A stretch of DNA of 64,000 bases from Paenibacillus sp. V4I3 (GCF_030817215.1 NZ_JAUSZA010000001.1:5368501-5432500), one strand, 5' to 3'; shown: positions 33,516 through 42,401, counted from the stretch's first letter. The notes: generated by a model from the sequence alone, not told the origin. Numbers and translations: made by a program.

Positions 33516-34664
33516 TTAAAATACAATAGATGATGCAAAGGCTCTTGCCCAAATATCTTGTTCATGTATGACATCTAGATGAGGGTTTGAATGTGATTCA
33601 TGTTTCTGCAAAACAACTTCAATAATCTGTTCAATTTGCAAGAACGTAATCTCACCTTTGAGGAAGCGTGCAACAGCGATTTCGTTCGCTGCATTATAAA
33701 CAGTAGGTGAAGTACCTCCTTGTTTGCCACTCTCAAAGGCCATTCGTATACACGGATACCGATTGTAATCCATCTCACGGAAATGAAGTTTTCCGATGGC
33801 AGCCAAATCTAGCCGATTGGTTGGCGTCGGATATCTGTCTGGATAGGTTAATGCGTATTGGATAGGAACTCGCATATCCGGATTACCTAGCTGAGCAATA
33901 ACACTATTGTCAACAAATTCTACAAAGGAATGAATGACACTTTCAGGATGTATGAGGACATCTATTTGGTCATAGGAAAGATCAAATAACCAATGAGCCT
34001 CAATGACCTCAAGACCTTTATTGACCATCGTCGCTGAATCTATCGTAATCTTAGCTCCCATCGACCAATTCGGATGTTGGAGAGCTTGTTCGACCGTTAC
34101 TCCCTCTAATTGTTCACGTGATCGATCTCGAAAGGAACCACCAGAAGCAGTAAGCGTTATTTTCGCAATTTGCGAGCGATTCTCGCCATTCAAGCATTGA
34201 AAGATAGCCGAATGTTCACTATCAATAGGCAGCAAAGACACACCTTTTCGACGAATAGCATCCTTTACAATATGGCCTGCACTCACTAACGTCTCCTTAT
34301 TTGCAAGACCAATGTGTTTGCCAGCTTCTATCGCTGCCATTGTAGGCTTAAGTCCCTGACTCCCTACCAACGCTGTTACTACCAAGTCTGCATCTGTTGA
34401 TGCAGCAACTTCCATTAATCCCTCTTCACCATATAACACCTTGGTCGATGACGAAACATTCTTGGAAACTTCGTCGGCCAGCTCCTTGGTCGCGACCGAT
34501 ACAACTTTTGGGTGAAACTTTTTAACCTGTTCAATCAATAATTGACTATTATAACCGCCAGATAATGCTTCAATCTGAAATTTATCTGGGGCATGCTGGG
34601 CAATATCTAAGGTTTGTGTACCAATAGACCCTGTTGAGCCCAGAATGGCAATCCGTTTCATCAT
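33516..34664 (-). CDS. dxr: 1-deoxy-D-xylulose-5-phosphate reductoisomerase
   Basis: Dxr (IspC) makes methylerythritol phosphate, the second step of the MEP isoprenoid pathway. The N-terminal NADPH site is AILGSTGSIGTQTL; LANKETLVSAG and PIDSEHSA (metal ligands) are family signatures, and LTASGGSFRDR is the mobile loop. Length 382 is normal. It follows cdsA by 21 nt; with uppS in the same unit, precursors for undecaprenyl phosphate are grouped together. GAGGTGG precedes the tandem ATG start. Confidence 0.97.
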   Translation of the reverse strand: MMKRIAILGSTGSIGTQTLDIAQHAPDKFQIEALSGGYNSQLLIEQVKKFHPKVVSVATKELADEVSKNVSSSTKVLYGEEGLMEVAASTDADLVVTALVGSQGLKPTMAAIEAGKHIGLANKETLVSAGHIVKDAIRRKGVSLLPIDSEHSAIFQCLNGENRSQIAKITLTASGGSFRDRSREQLEGVTVEQALQHPNWSMGAKITIDSATMVNKGLEVIEAHWLFDLSYDQIDVLIHPESVIHSFVEFVDNSVIAQLGNPDMRVPIQYALTYPDRYPTPTNRLDLAAIGKLHFREMDYNRYPCIRMAFESGKQGGTSPTVYNAANEIAVARFLKGEITFLQIEQIIEVVLQKHESHSNPHLDVIHEQDIWARAFASSIVF

Positions 34665-34685
34665 ATTCCACCTCGCCTATGACTG

Positions 34686-35480
34686 TTAGTGAGTAAGAAT
34701 TCCAAGCCAATAAATAAATGGAAATACGATAAGCCAACTATCCATCCGATCGAGTACACCACCGTGCCCGGGAAGTAAAGTTCCCGTATCTTTAATACCC
34801 TTTACTCGCTTATAAGCCGACTGTATTAAGTCTCCTACTTGTCCAACAACAGCTATTACGAAACCAAGCACCAATGCCTTGCCAAGCCCAAGTAAATCCG
34901 GTGCATACCAGGCGAATCCTAATGCTGCAATCATCGAAATAACGACGCCACCTACAGCTCCCTCAATTGACTTCTTAGGACTGATTTGAGGCCATAGAAG
35001 ATGTTTCCCCAGCTTCGAACCGACAAAATAAGCTCCTGAATCCGAAGCCCAAATACATACAAACACAACTATTGACCAAAATAAGCCATGCTCCATTAAG
35101 CGTGCAGCAATCATATAATTAAATCCAAAACCTATGTAAATGACACCAAGTAAAATAACAGAAACCTGATCTATTGTGATCGTATTTTTTGAAGCGACTG
35201 TAATGAAAAGCAAGACAAACATGGTCAGCCAAATAATGGCTGTCGAAGAAACGGGAAATGATCCACCAAACGTTTCCCACGGCACTGTTAAGTATAACAA
35301 GGAAATTAAACCAATAGCCGCTGTAAATTTATACTTCGTGTAGCCATTCATTTGCAAATATTCACGGTAGCCGATAATTGACAGTAATACGATTAACCCA
35401 GCATACCAATAACCACCCAGTACTAATAACGTAATGAAAACGAGCCCGGCAATGACTCCCGTGACGATCCTTTGCTTCAA
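34686..35480 (-). CDS. cdsA: Phosphatidate cytidylyltransferase
   Basis: CdsA makes CDP-diacylglycerol from phosphatidate and CTP at the membrane, feeding phosphatidylglycerol and cardiolipin synthesis. It has about eight membrane helices in 264 residues and the C-terminal signature parts SPKKSIEGAVGG and DRMDSWL. I start at TTG 35480, which has an AGGGGGA site upstream; longer frames would overlap uppS. It lies between uppS and dxr, the conserved order. Confidence 0.95.
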   Translation of the reverse strand: MKQRIVTGVIAGLVFITLLVLGGYWYAGLIVLLSIIGYREYLQMNGYTKYKFTAAIGLISLLYLTVPWETFGGSFPVSSTAIIWLTMFVLLFITVASKNTITIDQVSVILLGVIYIGFGFNYMIAARLMEHGLFWSIVVFVCIWASDSGAYFVGSKLGKHLLWPQISPKKSIEGAVGGVVISMIAALGFAWYAPDLLGLGKALVLGFVIAVVGQVGDLIQSAYKRVKGIKDTGTLLPGHGGVLDRMDSWLIVFPFIYWLGILTH

Positions 35481-35525
35481 GTTGAATCCCCCTAGATGAA
35501 CACGCGCCGGAAACATACGAAGTGA

Positions 35526-36299
35526 TTAGATACCTCCGTATCTTCTCCCGCGGCGCTGATATTCTGCAATTGCTTGCATAAATAATGATTCCGTGAATTC
35601 CGGCCAGTACGCCTCCGTAAACCAAAGCTCCGAATACGCTAATTGCCAAAGAAGAAAATTACTGAGTCTGAGCTCACCGCTTGTTCGAATTAACAAGTCT
35701 GGATCTGGTAAATCCGAAGTTAACATATAGGAAGAAAAACTTGCCTCATCCAAATCTTCTACTTGTAGTTTGCCATTCTGAACATCACGAATCATATCCT
35801 GAACACCAGCAATCATTTCTTTACGCCCACCATAATTTAAGGCAAAGTTCAGAATGAGTCCTGTATTATCTTTCGTCCGTTCGATAGCTCCCTCAATCGC
35901 TTTGAGTGTGTAATCAGGTAAGCCTTCTTTCCAACCCGTCATTCGGATACGAACATTGTTTTCGATCAGCTCTTCAATTTCTAAAGGAAAAAATTCTTGA
36001 GGAAGTTTCATTAGAAATTCAACTTCTTCCTTCGGTCTTTTCCAATTTTCCGTTGAAAAAGCGTACATCGTAAGGACCTTAACACCGATCTCATTTGCAG
36101 CCATCGTAATTTTCTTCACATTTTTCATGCCCGAATGATGCCCTGCTACGCGAGGCAAGCCTCTTTGCTTAGCCCAACGACCGTTCCCGTCCATAATAAT
36201 AGCGACATGTGCTGGCACTTTATCCAATTCGATAGCCGGTATAGCCGAAGAAACAGATTTAACATTGATTCCTAACCATTTCTTAATTAGCTTGAGCAC
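35526..36299 (-). CDS. uppS: Isoprenyl transferase (undecaprenyl diphosphate synthase)
   Basis: UppS adds isopentenyl units in cis to make undecaprenyl diphosphate, the carrier lipid for cell-wall synthesis. Motifs: AIIMDGNGRWAKQRG with the catalytic Asp, HHSGMKNV, LNYGGRKE, and RTSGELRLSNFLLWQ near the C-terminus. Start GTG 36299 (257 aa) has GGGAGGA 7 nt upstream. A terminator separates it from frr; no clear promoter is visible in the short gap. Confidence 0.97.
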   Translation of the reverse strand: MLKLIKKWLGINVKSVSSAIPAIELDKVPAHVAIIMDGNGRWAKQRGLPRVAGHHSGMKNVKKITMAANEIGVKVLTMYAFSTENWKRPKEEVEFLMKLPQEFFPLEIEELIENNVRIRMTGWKEGLPDYTLKAIEGAIERTKDNTGLILNFALNYGGRKEMIAGVQDMIRDVQNGKLQVEDLDEASFSSYMLTSDLPDPDLLIRTSGELRLSNFLLWQLAYSELWFTEAYWPEFTESLFMQAIAEYQRRGRRYGGI

Positions 36300-36327
36300 A
36301 GTTGTTCCTCCCAACTAGGGAAAGATG

Positions 36328-36353
36328 AAAAACCCCCAGCGAATACCCGGGGG
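36328..36353 (-). terminator. Intrinsic terminator between frr and uppS
   Basis: CCCCC and GGGGG arms with an 11-nt loop, followed by five U residues on the minus strand. Confidence 0.8.
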
Positions 36354-36363
36354 CATATCTATC

Positions 36364-36918
36364 TTATACTTCCATGATTTCTTTTTCTTTAGCAGCCAAA
36401 ACTTTCTCAACTTCAGCCACGAATTTATCAGTGAACTTTTGGATATCCTCTTGATGTTTGCGGGACTCGTCTTCGGATATCCCCGCTTTTTCTAACTTTT
36501 TGATCTCATCGTTGGCATCACGACGGATGTTACGAATAGCAATTTTTGCTTCCTCGCCAAATTTCTTCGTCATTTTCACAAGATCGCTACGACGCTCTTC
36601 TGTTAAAGCCGGTATAACAATTCGAATAACCAAGCCGTCGTTAGATGGCGTTAATCCTAAATCAGACTTCATAATTGCTTTCTCAATCGATGTCATCGAA
36701 CTTTTGTCCCATGGTTGAATAAGTAATGTACGTGAATCAGGTGTTGTTAAATTTGCCAGTTGATTCACAGGCGTCATCGCTCCGTAATATTCCACTTGGA
36801 TGCGATCTAATAAAGATGGCGTAGCACGACCTGCACGAAGAGAAGTTAAATCTCTTCTCAAGGCGCCAATTGCTTTATCCATCCGATCTTCTGCATTCTT
36901 TTTTACTGATTGTGGCAT
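36364..36918 (-). CDS. frr: Ribosome recycling factor
   Basis: Frr, with EF-G, splits post-termination ribosomes. The 184 residues form the usual long helical bundle with an inserted beta domain; DLTSLRAGRATPSLLDRI, YYGAMTPVNQLANLT and NIRRDANDEIKKLEK are diagnostic. It begins 3 nt after pyrH ends, with AAAGGGAG as ribosome site, and is followed by a terminator. Confidence 0.97.
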   Translation of the reverse strand: MPQSVKKNAEDRMDKAIGALRRDLTSLRAGRATPSLLDRIQVEYYGAMTPVNQLANLTTPDSRTLLIQPWDKSSMTSIEKAIMKSDLGLTPSNDGLVIRIVIPALTEERRSDLVKMTKKFGEEAKIAIRNIRRDANDEIKKLEKAGISEDESRKHQEDIQKFTDKFVAEVEKVLAAKEKEIMEV

Positions 36919-36921
36919 GGT

Positions 36922-37647
36922 TTAGACACTCCCTTTAACTGTAGTCCCAATTTTCTCGCCAAGGACCACTCGTTTGATATTCCCTTTTTCTGTGATATTA
37001 AACACCACTAACGGGATGTTGTTATCCATACAAAGGGAAGATGCGGTGGAGTCCATGACACCAAGATTGTTACTGATAACTTCCATATAGGTTAACGTCT
37101 CGAATTTCTTCGCTGTTGGATCTTTGAATGGATCTGCCGAATATACGCCATCCACTTTATTTTTGGCCATGAGAATAACTTCTGCTTCAATTTCAGCTGC
37201 TCTTAAAGCCGCTGTTGTATCTGTTGAGAAATATGGATTCCCAGTACCTGCCGCGAAAATAACAACTCTCCCCTTTTCAAGGTGACGCATTGCTCTTCTA
37301 CGGATGTATGGTTCAGCCACTTGCTGCATAGTAATGGAAGATTGAACTCTTGTAGGCACATCAAGATTCTCTAGTGCATCCTGCAGAGCCAATGAATTCA
37401 TGACGGTTGCAAGCATACCCATATAATCTGCTGTCGCACGATCCATACCCTTCTCACTACCTGCAATACCACGCCAAATGTTTCCACCGCCCACAACGAT
37501 AGCAACTTCTACATTTAATTCCACAACATCCTTCACCTGTTGGGCAATGGAAGTAATAACTTCCGAATCAATGCCATAACCCTGCTGTCCTGCCAAAGCT
37601 TCGCCGCTCAATTTTAGCACTATTCTTTTATAAAAAGGTTGACCCAA
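36922..37647 (-). CDS. pyrH: UMP kinase
   Basis: PyrH phosphorylates UMP to UDP; it is hexameric and GTP-activated in bacteria. KRIVLKLSGEAL at the start, VVGGGNIWRG, MDRATADYMGMLATVMN and AAGTGNPYFSTDT are the family segments. TTG 37647 (241 aa) is the best start because CGGAGG lies 9 nt upstream; an in-frame TTG 21 nt earlier lacks a site. It lies between tsf and frr, a near-universal order. Confidence 0.96.
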   Translation of the reverse strand: MGQPFYKRIVLKLSGEALAGQQGYGIDSEVITSIAQQVKDVVELNVEVAIVVGGGNIWRGIAGSEKGMDRATADYMGMLATVMNSLALQDALENLDVPTRVQSSITMQQVAEPYIRRRAMRHLEKGRVVIFAAGTGNPYFSTDTTAALRAAEIEAEVILMAKNKVDGVYSADPFKDPTAKKFETLTYMEVISNNLGVMDSTASSLCMDNNIPLVVFNITEKGNIKRVVLGEKIGTTVKGSV

Positions 37648-37691
37648 CTTGTATAACCTCCGTTTCAATGCTTAAACAGATCTCTTATTGG

Positions 37692-37727
37692 CTAAAAAAG
37701 AAGGAACACCAAGTGTTCCATCTTTTT
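37692..37727 (-). terminator. Intrinsic terminator between tsf and pyrH
   Basis: GGAACAC, a three-base loop, GTGTTCC, flanked by T-rich tract TTCTTTTTT on the minus strand and by a T tract on the plus strand too, so it can work in both directions. Confidence 0.88.
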
Positions 37728-37737
37728 TAAATGCCTA

Positions 37738-38388
37738 TTATAGTTTAACTTGGGACATAACTTCTTCCGCAAAGTTCTCTTGTTTTTTCTCAAGACCTTC
37801 ACCAAGGCCGAAACGTACGAAACGACGAATGGAAATGTTCTCGCCGATTGCTGAGATTTTTTCATTCAACAATTGGTCGATTGTTTTGTCTGGGTCTTTA
37901 ACGAATTGTTGCTCCATCAAGCAGAACTCTTCGTAGTATTTACCGATCCGGCCTTCAACCATTTTGTCAATGATTTTCTCTGGTTTACCTTCATTCAAAG
38001 CTTGGTTACGAAGAATTTCTTTTTCTTTCTCCAAAGCTTCTGTTGGTACTTCTTCGCGACGTACATAAGTCGGGTTAGCCGCAGCGATATGCATAGCGAT
38101 GTCTCTGCAGAAAGTACGGAATTGCTCCGTTTTACCAACGAAGTCAGTTTCACAGTTGATCTCAACAAGTACGCCTACTTTACCTCCAGCGTGAATGTAA
38201 GATTCTACTGCGCCTTCTGTAGCAATACGTCCTGCTTTGTTAGCTGCAGCAGAAAGACCTTTCTCGCGAAGCAATTCGCCTGCTTTGGTGATATCACCGT
38301 TTGCTTCTTCAAGCGCTTTCTTACAATCCAACATTCCTGCGCCTGTTTTTTCACGTAACTCTTTCACTTGTGCTGCTGTAACTGCCAT
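37738..38388 (-). CDS. tsf: Translation elongation factor Ts
   Basis: EF-Ts exchanges GDP for GTP on EF-Tu. The N-terminal UBA-like domain (VKELREKTGAGMLDCKKAL) and core (VGVLVEINCETDFVGKTEQF) are clear. At 216 residues it is the short form with one core repeat, and considerably shorter than the B. subtilis protein (about 293 aa), as found in several Paenibacillus-like genomes. It follows rpsB after a leader with a terminator-like hairpin. Confidence 0.97.
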   Translation of the reverse strand: MAVTAAQVKELREKTGAGMLDCKKALEEANGDITKAGELLREKGLSAAANKAGRIATEGAVESYIHAGGKVGVLVEINCETDFVGKTEQFRTFCRDIAMHIAAANPTYVRREEVPTEALEKEKEILRNQALNEGKPEKIIDKMVEGRIGKYYEEFCLMEQQFVKDPDKTIDQLLNEKISAIGENISIRRFVRFGLGEGLEKKQENFAEEVMSQVKL

Positions 38389-38440
38389 TGAAAGAAACCT
38401 CCCGATAGTTGTTATTGGTATGTAATACCTATTGATTCTT

Positions 38441-38484
38441 TAAAAAAAGAGTGGTGACAGGCTGTTACACCTTCCAACCACCCT
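38441..38484 (-). terminator. Terminator or attenuator between rpsB and tsf
   Basis: AGGGTGGT and ACCACTCT arms (one wobble) around a 21-nt loop, followed by a U-run on the minus strand. As tsf has no separate promoter that I can see, this may set the rpsB:tsf ratio. Confidence 0.7.
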
Positions 38485-38501
38485 TTTCACATTCCTATAG
38501 A

Positions 38502-39200
38502 TTAAGCTGTTGTTTGCTCGCCTTGGTGTGCTTCGATAACTGCATCAGCAATTTTTGCTGTTAATAATTTAACGGCACGGATCGCATCATCGTTACCTGG
38601 AATCACGTAATCAATTTCGTCCGGATCGCAGTTTGTATCAACGATACCAACGATTGGGATACCCAATTTGCGAGCTTCCGCAACAGCAATACGCTCTTTG
38701 CGTGGGTCGATAATGAAAAGTGCGCTAGGCAGACCCTTCATGTTCTTGATTCCGCCCAAGAATTTCTCAAGACGATCTTTCTCTTTACGGAGAATGATAA
38801 CTTCTTTCTTAGGAAGAACTTCGAAAGTACCGTCCTCTTCCCATCTTTCAAGAGTTTTCAAACGGTCAATACGCTTTTGAATCGTTTGGAAGTTTGTTAG
38901 AGTACCACCCAACCAACGTTGGTTGATGAAGTACATTCCGCAACGTTCTGCTTCTTCAGCAACGGAATCTTGTGCTTGTTTTTTCGTTCCTACGAAAAGA
39001 ATCGTACCATTATCTTCAGAAACGGATTTAACAAAGTTGTAAGCTTCTTCAACTTTTTTAACCGTTTTTTGTAGATCGATAATGTAAATACCGTTTCTTT
39101 CTGTAAAGATGTATTTGTCCATTTTCGGGTTCCAACGACGTGTTTGGTGACCGAAATGTACGCCAGCTTCTAAAAGCTGTTTCATGGAGATAACTGCCAT
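38502..39200 (-). CDS. rpsB: 30S ribosomal protein S2
   Basis: S2 is a late-assembly protein of the 30S subunit that binds S1 in some species. The 232 residues begin MAVISMKQLLEAGVHFGHQT and contain RWNPKMDKYIF, RWLGGTLTNFQTI and IVGIVDTNCDPDEIDYVIPG. ATG 39200 has GAGGGAT upstream, preferred over an in-frame codon 6 nt earlier. It has its own promoter and a 117-nt leader. Confidence 0.98.
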   Translation of the reverse strand: MAVISMKQLLEAGVHFGHQTRRWNPKMDKYIFTERNGIYIIDLQKTVKKVEEAYNFVKSVSEDNGTILFVGTKKQAQDSVAEEAERCGMYFINQRWLGGTLTNFQTIQKRIDRLKTLERWEEDGTFEVLPKKEVIILRKEKDRLEKFLGGIKNMKGLPSALFIIDPRKERIAVAEARKLGIPIVGIVDTNCDPDEIDYVIPGNDDAIRAVKLLTAKIADAVIEAHQGEQTTA

Positions 39201-39317
39201 CCCCAATCCCTCCTCTAAAATGGTTTATTTGGTATCCGCCGCCTGTCGCATCTTTGCATAAAACTTACCAAAGTAAGCACCATTATGCAAATTGACGGGC
39301 GTGAGTTTTTAACACCG
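39201..39317 (-). promoter_or_regulatory. rpsB leader RNA with long hairpin
   Basis: The leader contains an 8-bp pair TTGCATAA / TTATGCAA around 39255-39292 with an inner pair CTTAC/GTAAG, forming one extended hairpin. S2 levels are feedback-controlled in other bacteria; whether this hairpin is a binding site is not known. Confidence 0.45.
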
Positions 39318-39323
39318 TGAATA

Positions 39324-39352
39324 AATATACCACAACTGAAATACCTATGCAA
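39324..39352 (-). promoter_or_regulatory. Sigma-A promoter of rpsB-tsf
   Basis: TTGCAT (39347-39352), a 17-nt spacer ending TGG (extended -10), TATATT (39324-39329) on the minus strand. Confidence 0.75.
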
Positions 39353-39409
39353 CTTTTTGTCATGATCCTCATTTTGCCCTACAAATGGCATGTATATGTA
39401 CAGAAACAA

Positions 39410-39435
39410 CAAAAACAGACCTCATAATAAAGATC
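39410..39435 (-). terminator. Weak terminator at the end of the fla/che unit
   Basis: GATCTT and GAGGTC arms (wobble pairs) followed by TGTTTTTGTTG on the minus strand, 16 nt after the last gene of the motility cluster. Confidence 0.45.
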
Positions 39436-39450
39436 CATTTGTCGGACTAT

Positions 39451-39966
39451 CTATTGAACTGTAATTAAATTGGTCACGACTTTGGGAATATCCGTAACAC
39501 CTTCAAAAACATGGTAACCGATTTGGATTTTAGTGTTACCACCTTGCTTTTCAAGCTCCGTAACAAAAGCTTTACGATCGGTAATAATGCCAGATTTCAC
39601 GAGAAGTTCACTGACAGCAGTTGCATCAAGATTTGGCTGTACATAAATAACTATTTTCGGTGTAACTTCAGGTGTATTTGCTTTGGGCTGATCCTGAGGT
39701 TTAGCTGCCGCCAATTTGTCTGTTTCCTCTTTGACCTTTTTCAATACGGCTGCATCGAACTCATTTTGCGTAAATACTTTTGTATTCTTATCGAATACTT
39801 GGTAGTACTTCGCAGCTTCGACCTTTAACTTCTGAGGATCCATTTCATCCAATGCAAGGCCCGTTTGACCAGGTGCACTAGCTCGCACAGACATTATTTG
39901 CAGAAGTAAGGCTCCTACGATAATTCCAGTCCCTATTCCAAAAACGTACGACCTATTTTTAAACAC
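39451..39966 (-). CDS. Membrane-anchored protein with YceG/MltG-like C-terminal segment
   Basis: I do not recognise this as a named gene. The 171-residue protein has one N-terminal membrane segment (VFGIGTGIIVGALLLQIMSV), a Lys/Ala/Gln-rich middle and a C-terminal part (VSELLVKSGIITDRKAFVTE, then IQIGYHVFEG) that resembles the LysM-like N-terminal domain of MltG/YceG endolytic transglycosylases. The catalytic domain is absent. GTG start has GGAGGAAA upstream and overlaps the preceding gene by 8 nt. It is the last gene of the motility cluster, just before rpsB. A role at the envelope is inferred only from the anchor. Confidence 0.75.
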   Translation of the reverse strand: MFKNRSYVFGIGTGIIVGALLLQIMSVRASAPGQTGLALDEMDPQKLKVEAAKYYQVFDKNTKVFTQNEFDAAVLKKVKEETDKLAAAKPQDQPKANTPEVTPKIVIYVQPNLDATAVSELLVKSGIITDRKAFVTELEKQGGNTKIQIGYHVFEGVTDIPKVVTNLITVQ

Positions 39967-40579
39967 GGGCCCTTTCCTCCTGTCTGGATAATTGAAGGAT
40001 TAGACTGACCTCGCCTTTATTCATGCCTAGCTTCTTAGCAATGGCTTCGACGCCTTTTCCTTGATCATACAGTGAAAATAGCTCACTGTATCTGCTTTTC
40101 ATGCCCAATCCAGTGTAGATGGGTTCTTCTACTTCCGATTCTTTAGCAGACGCAACAAGTTCAGAAGAAGCGACTTGAACAGAATGGGCTGGATTAGCAC
40201 TAGGTATTCCCGAGATAATAGCATGCTGATCATCAGAAAACACGTCAGTTGCCGCATTTGTTCTTTGATTTATTTGATGATTGACATGCACTTTCGTTAA
40301 TTCCTTCGACAGTTCATGTTTTTGCTTTTCCAATGATTCCAGTCTGCCTGCAAGCTTAGCAAGCTCTATCTCGTAATCTTGTTTCGTTTTGGAGAACAGA
40401 TTGAGCAGCGTTTGATTTTGTTCATCCATCTCAGCAGCGAAATGCTCGATGGTTTCCTCGATCTCTTGGACTACGTTCGTCTTAATGGACGCTGCCGCTT
40501 GTTCCTTAGGTAGGAAACGTGCGTAGACAATCAAGACAAGACCTAGAAGTACGACATACATCCACGGCTGCATAGCCAT
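39959..40579 (-). CDS. SwrB-like membrane/coiled-coil protein with C-terminal helix-turn-helix-like motif
   Basis: In B. subtilis swrB lies between sigD and rpsB and helps activate assembly of the flagellar export apparatus. This 206-residue protein holds the same place and has the same plan: one N-terminal membrane helix (WMYVVLLGLVLIVYARF), a coiled coil (about 30-95, ELAKLAGRLESLEKQKHEL) and a short conserved C-terminus (LFSLYDQGKGVEAIAKKLG) that looks like a small helix-turn-helix. Sequence identity with SwrB is not obvious. ATG 40579 is preferred over GTG 40588 because AAAGGTG is properly spaced for it. Confidence 0.7.
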   Translation of the reverse strand: MAMQPWMYVVLLGLVLIVYARFLPKEQAAASIKTNVVQEIEETIEHFAAEMDEQNQTLLNLFSKTKQDYEIELAKLAGRLESLEKQKHELSKELTKVHVNHQINQRTNAATDVFSDDQHAIISGIPSANPAHSVQVASSELVASAKESEVEEPIYTGLGMKSRYSELFSLYDQGKGVEAIAKKLGMNKGEVSLILQLSRQEERARV

Positions 40580-40613
40580 TGGGTTCACCTTTTTCTATAT
40601 GTGAGATAATTAG

Positions 40614-40937
40614 TTATAAGGATAAATCAATATGATGCCCTTTATACGGATGATCTAGCTGATGACTGCCTTCAGGGGAAGCGGAAACTGTCTTACCTTT
40701 GTTCTTGGCTTTACCCTTATTAGACTGCTGACGCTGGTCGCCATGATCCTTGATATCTGTACGAACGCTCTCTTCAAGCTTGGCGCTACGATGGCGATCC
40801 TTCTCCGTTGTTTGTGCAGCTTGATTCTCCAAGATCGTTTCGTCCTGCCGCGGTTTTTGCATAAGCTGATTTTGACGGATGCCAGCTTCATCGTTTTTGT
40901 GTACAGCGAACTGTAAATCGATGGCTTTAAAACTCAT
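40614..40937 (-). CDS. Unrecognised hydrophilic protein in the motility operon
   Basis: A 107-residue, very polar protein rich in Lys, Gln, Asp and His with no membrane segment. The first 20 residues (MSFKAIDLQFAVHKNDEAG) look structured; the remainder resembles a disordered tail and includes a Lys-rich stretch (NKGKAKNKGK). It has a strong ribosome site (GGAGAGGG) and sits 19 nt after the fapA-like gene and 34 nt before the swrB-like gene. I know no homologue. It is very probably expressed as part of the operon. Confidence 0.7.
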   Translation of the reverse strand: MSFKAIDLQFAVHKNDEAGIRQNQLMQKPRQDETILENQAAQTTEKDRHRSAKLEESVRTDIKDHGDQRQQSNKGKAKNKGKTVSASPEGSHQLDHPYKGHHIDLSL

Positions 40938-40956
40938 CGCTTACCCTCTCCTTCAC

Positions 40957-42366
40957 TCACACATACGCACTCATGGAAATATCGCCTTCACTTAAACGGA
41001 ACGTCATACGGCTTGTTGGATCTTTGATATATTTCGTATACCGGCCAATGACAATCTTAGTTCCCCCATAAATAGTAGACAATACTTCTACTTTCGCTTT
41101 GTCGGAGTCTTCTAACGATTTCTCGATCTCAAGAATACGTTCTTTGATGGTATTTTGCTCTTCTAAAGCTTGCTTTTTCGTATGTGTCAACTTGATTCGC
41201 ATGGCCACTTTATCCGGACCTAATTGACCTGCTGCTGCTAATTGATTTAATAACGTAAGCGCTTTATCCGTTTTATCCATATTTTCCATGAAAACTTTTA
41301 GTTGGTTGCGTAAATCAATCATTTCATTACGAAGCTCTGGAAGAACGCCAACTTCAACAGCTGTAGCCGTTGACATCGAATTCCCTATCGTCCTCGCAGT
41401 AACACGCTCCCCGGCTTGTATGGTACCTCCAACTATGAGTCCTTTGGAACCATTACAATTTACGGCCTTGCCTGCTCTAATCGTTGAATGCATAATACTC
41501 TGAGAAACCGTTAATTCTCCTGCTACTTCAACAATAGCATCCTGAATGAAGGAACTTTTTACATTCTTACCAGCTTTGATATGTGCCTTATTCTGCCCAA
41601 CAATGCCTGCACTAATGTCAATAGAACCTTCGGCTTCAAGTTCTGCGGCCTCCACGCCTCCAGTGACACGAATATCCCCAGCAGCACGGATTTTAAAACC
41701 AGGAAGAACATTACCTCGAATAACCACAGTACCGATAAAATCAATATTCCCAATATTATAATCAACATTTCCATTCACTTCATAGATAGGAAACACATTA
41801 ATTTTGTCACGATCTGTTCTTACCACCATGCCATCAATTGTAGAATAAAGCCCCATTTGTTCAGCGTCTGTTACCACATTCTTGCCTAATTTAAATCTAG
41901 CTTCTTTCCCTGCTTTAGTAAAAAGGGTCTCACCTGTAACTGCTCTTCCCGGTGTGCCTTCCGTTGCCAGAAACCGCTGTCCGATAAGCTGTCCTTTTCT
42001 AACATTATGAAGAGATACTACTTCTTTATAATTCACCCTGCCGTCATCCAGCTCTAATGGTTTTTTTTCATCCTCATCAAAATCAAAAATAAATTTAATA
42101 TATCCGCTCTGGCCTTCTATTGCCTTCGTTCCCGTTGCAATTGTAACTTTTTGATGATAAAAAGGTTTCGGATTTGCAGCTATTTGAGCAAGTAAAGATC
42201 GATTTAAACCGTGAACGATGTGATTCGTTTGAACTAACTCTTCCAATTGTCCTGCTGTTACTTGAAAATCGTCATCAGCATTGTTAATTAACAAATAAGC
42301 TGTTAATTTGTCATCCGAGATGGAAATACTAATGTAAAAACCCAAAGGCATGTTCCTCTCAAGCAT
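40957..42366 (-). CDS. FapA/DUF342 family protein
   Basis: A 469-residue protein of the DUF342/FapA family: an N-terminal mixed domain, a central right-handed beta-helix of Gly/Ala-rich turns (about 190-340, with GNVDYNIGNIDFIGTVVIRG and SIDISAGIVGQNKAHIKAG), then a C-terminal coiled coil (DKTDKALTLLNQLAAA). Proteins of this family occur in flagellar operons of many Firmicutes and in Vibrio polar development; their function is not settled. ATG 42366 has AAAGGTGG 7 nt upstream. It follows sigD by 35 nt. Confidence 0.88.
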   Translation of the reverse strand: MLERNMPLGFYISISISDDKLTAYLLINNADDDFQVTAGQLEELVQTNHIVHGLNRSLLAQIAANPKPFYHQKVTIATGTKAIEGQSGYIKFIFDFDEDEKKPLELDDGRVNYKEVVSLHNVRKGQLIGQRFLATEGTPGRAVTGETLFTKAGKEARFKLGKNVVTDAEQMGLYSTIDGMVVRTDRDKINVFPIYEVNGNVDYNIGNIDFIGTVVIRGNVLPGFKIRAAGDIRVTGGVEAAELEAEGSIDISAGIVGQNKAHIKAGKNVKSSFIQDAIVEVAGELTVSQSIMHSTIRAGKAVNCNGSKGLIVGGTIQAGERVTARTIGNSMSTATAVEVGVLPELRNEMIDLRNQLKVFMENMDKTDKALTLLNQLAAAGQLGPDKVAMRIKLTHTKKQALEEQNTIKERILEIEKSLEDSDKAKVEVLSTIYGGTKIVIGRYTKYIKDPTSRMTFRLSEGDISMSAYV

Positions 42367-42401
42367 AGACAAACCACCTTTCATTACCTTCTGATTGTAT
42401 G

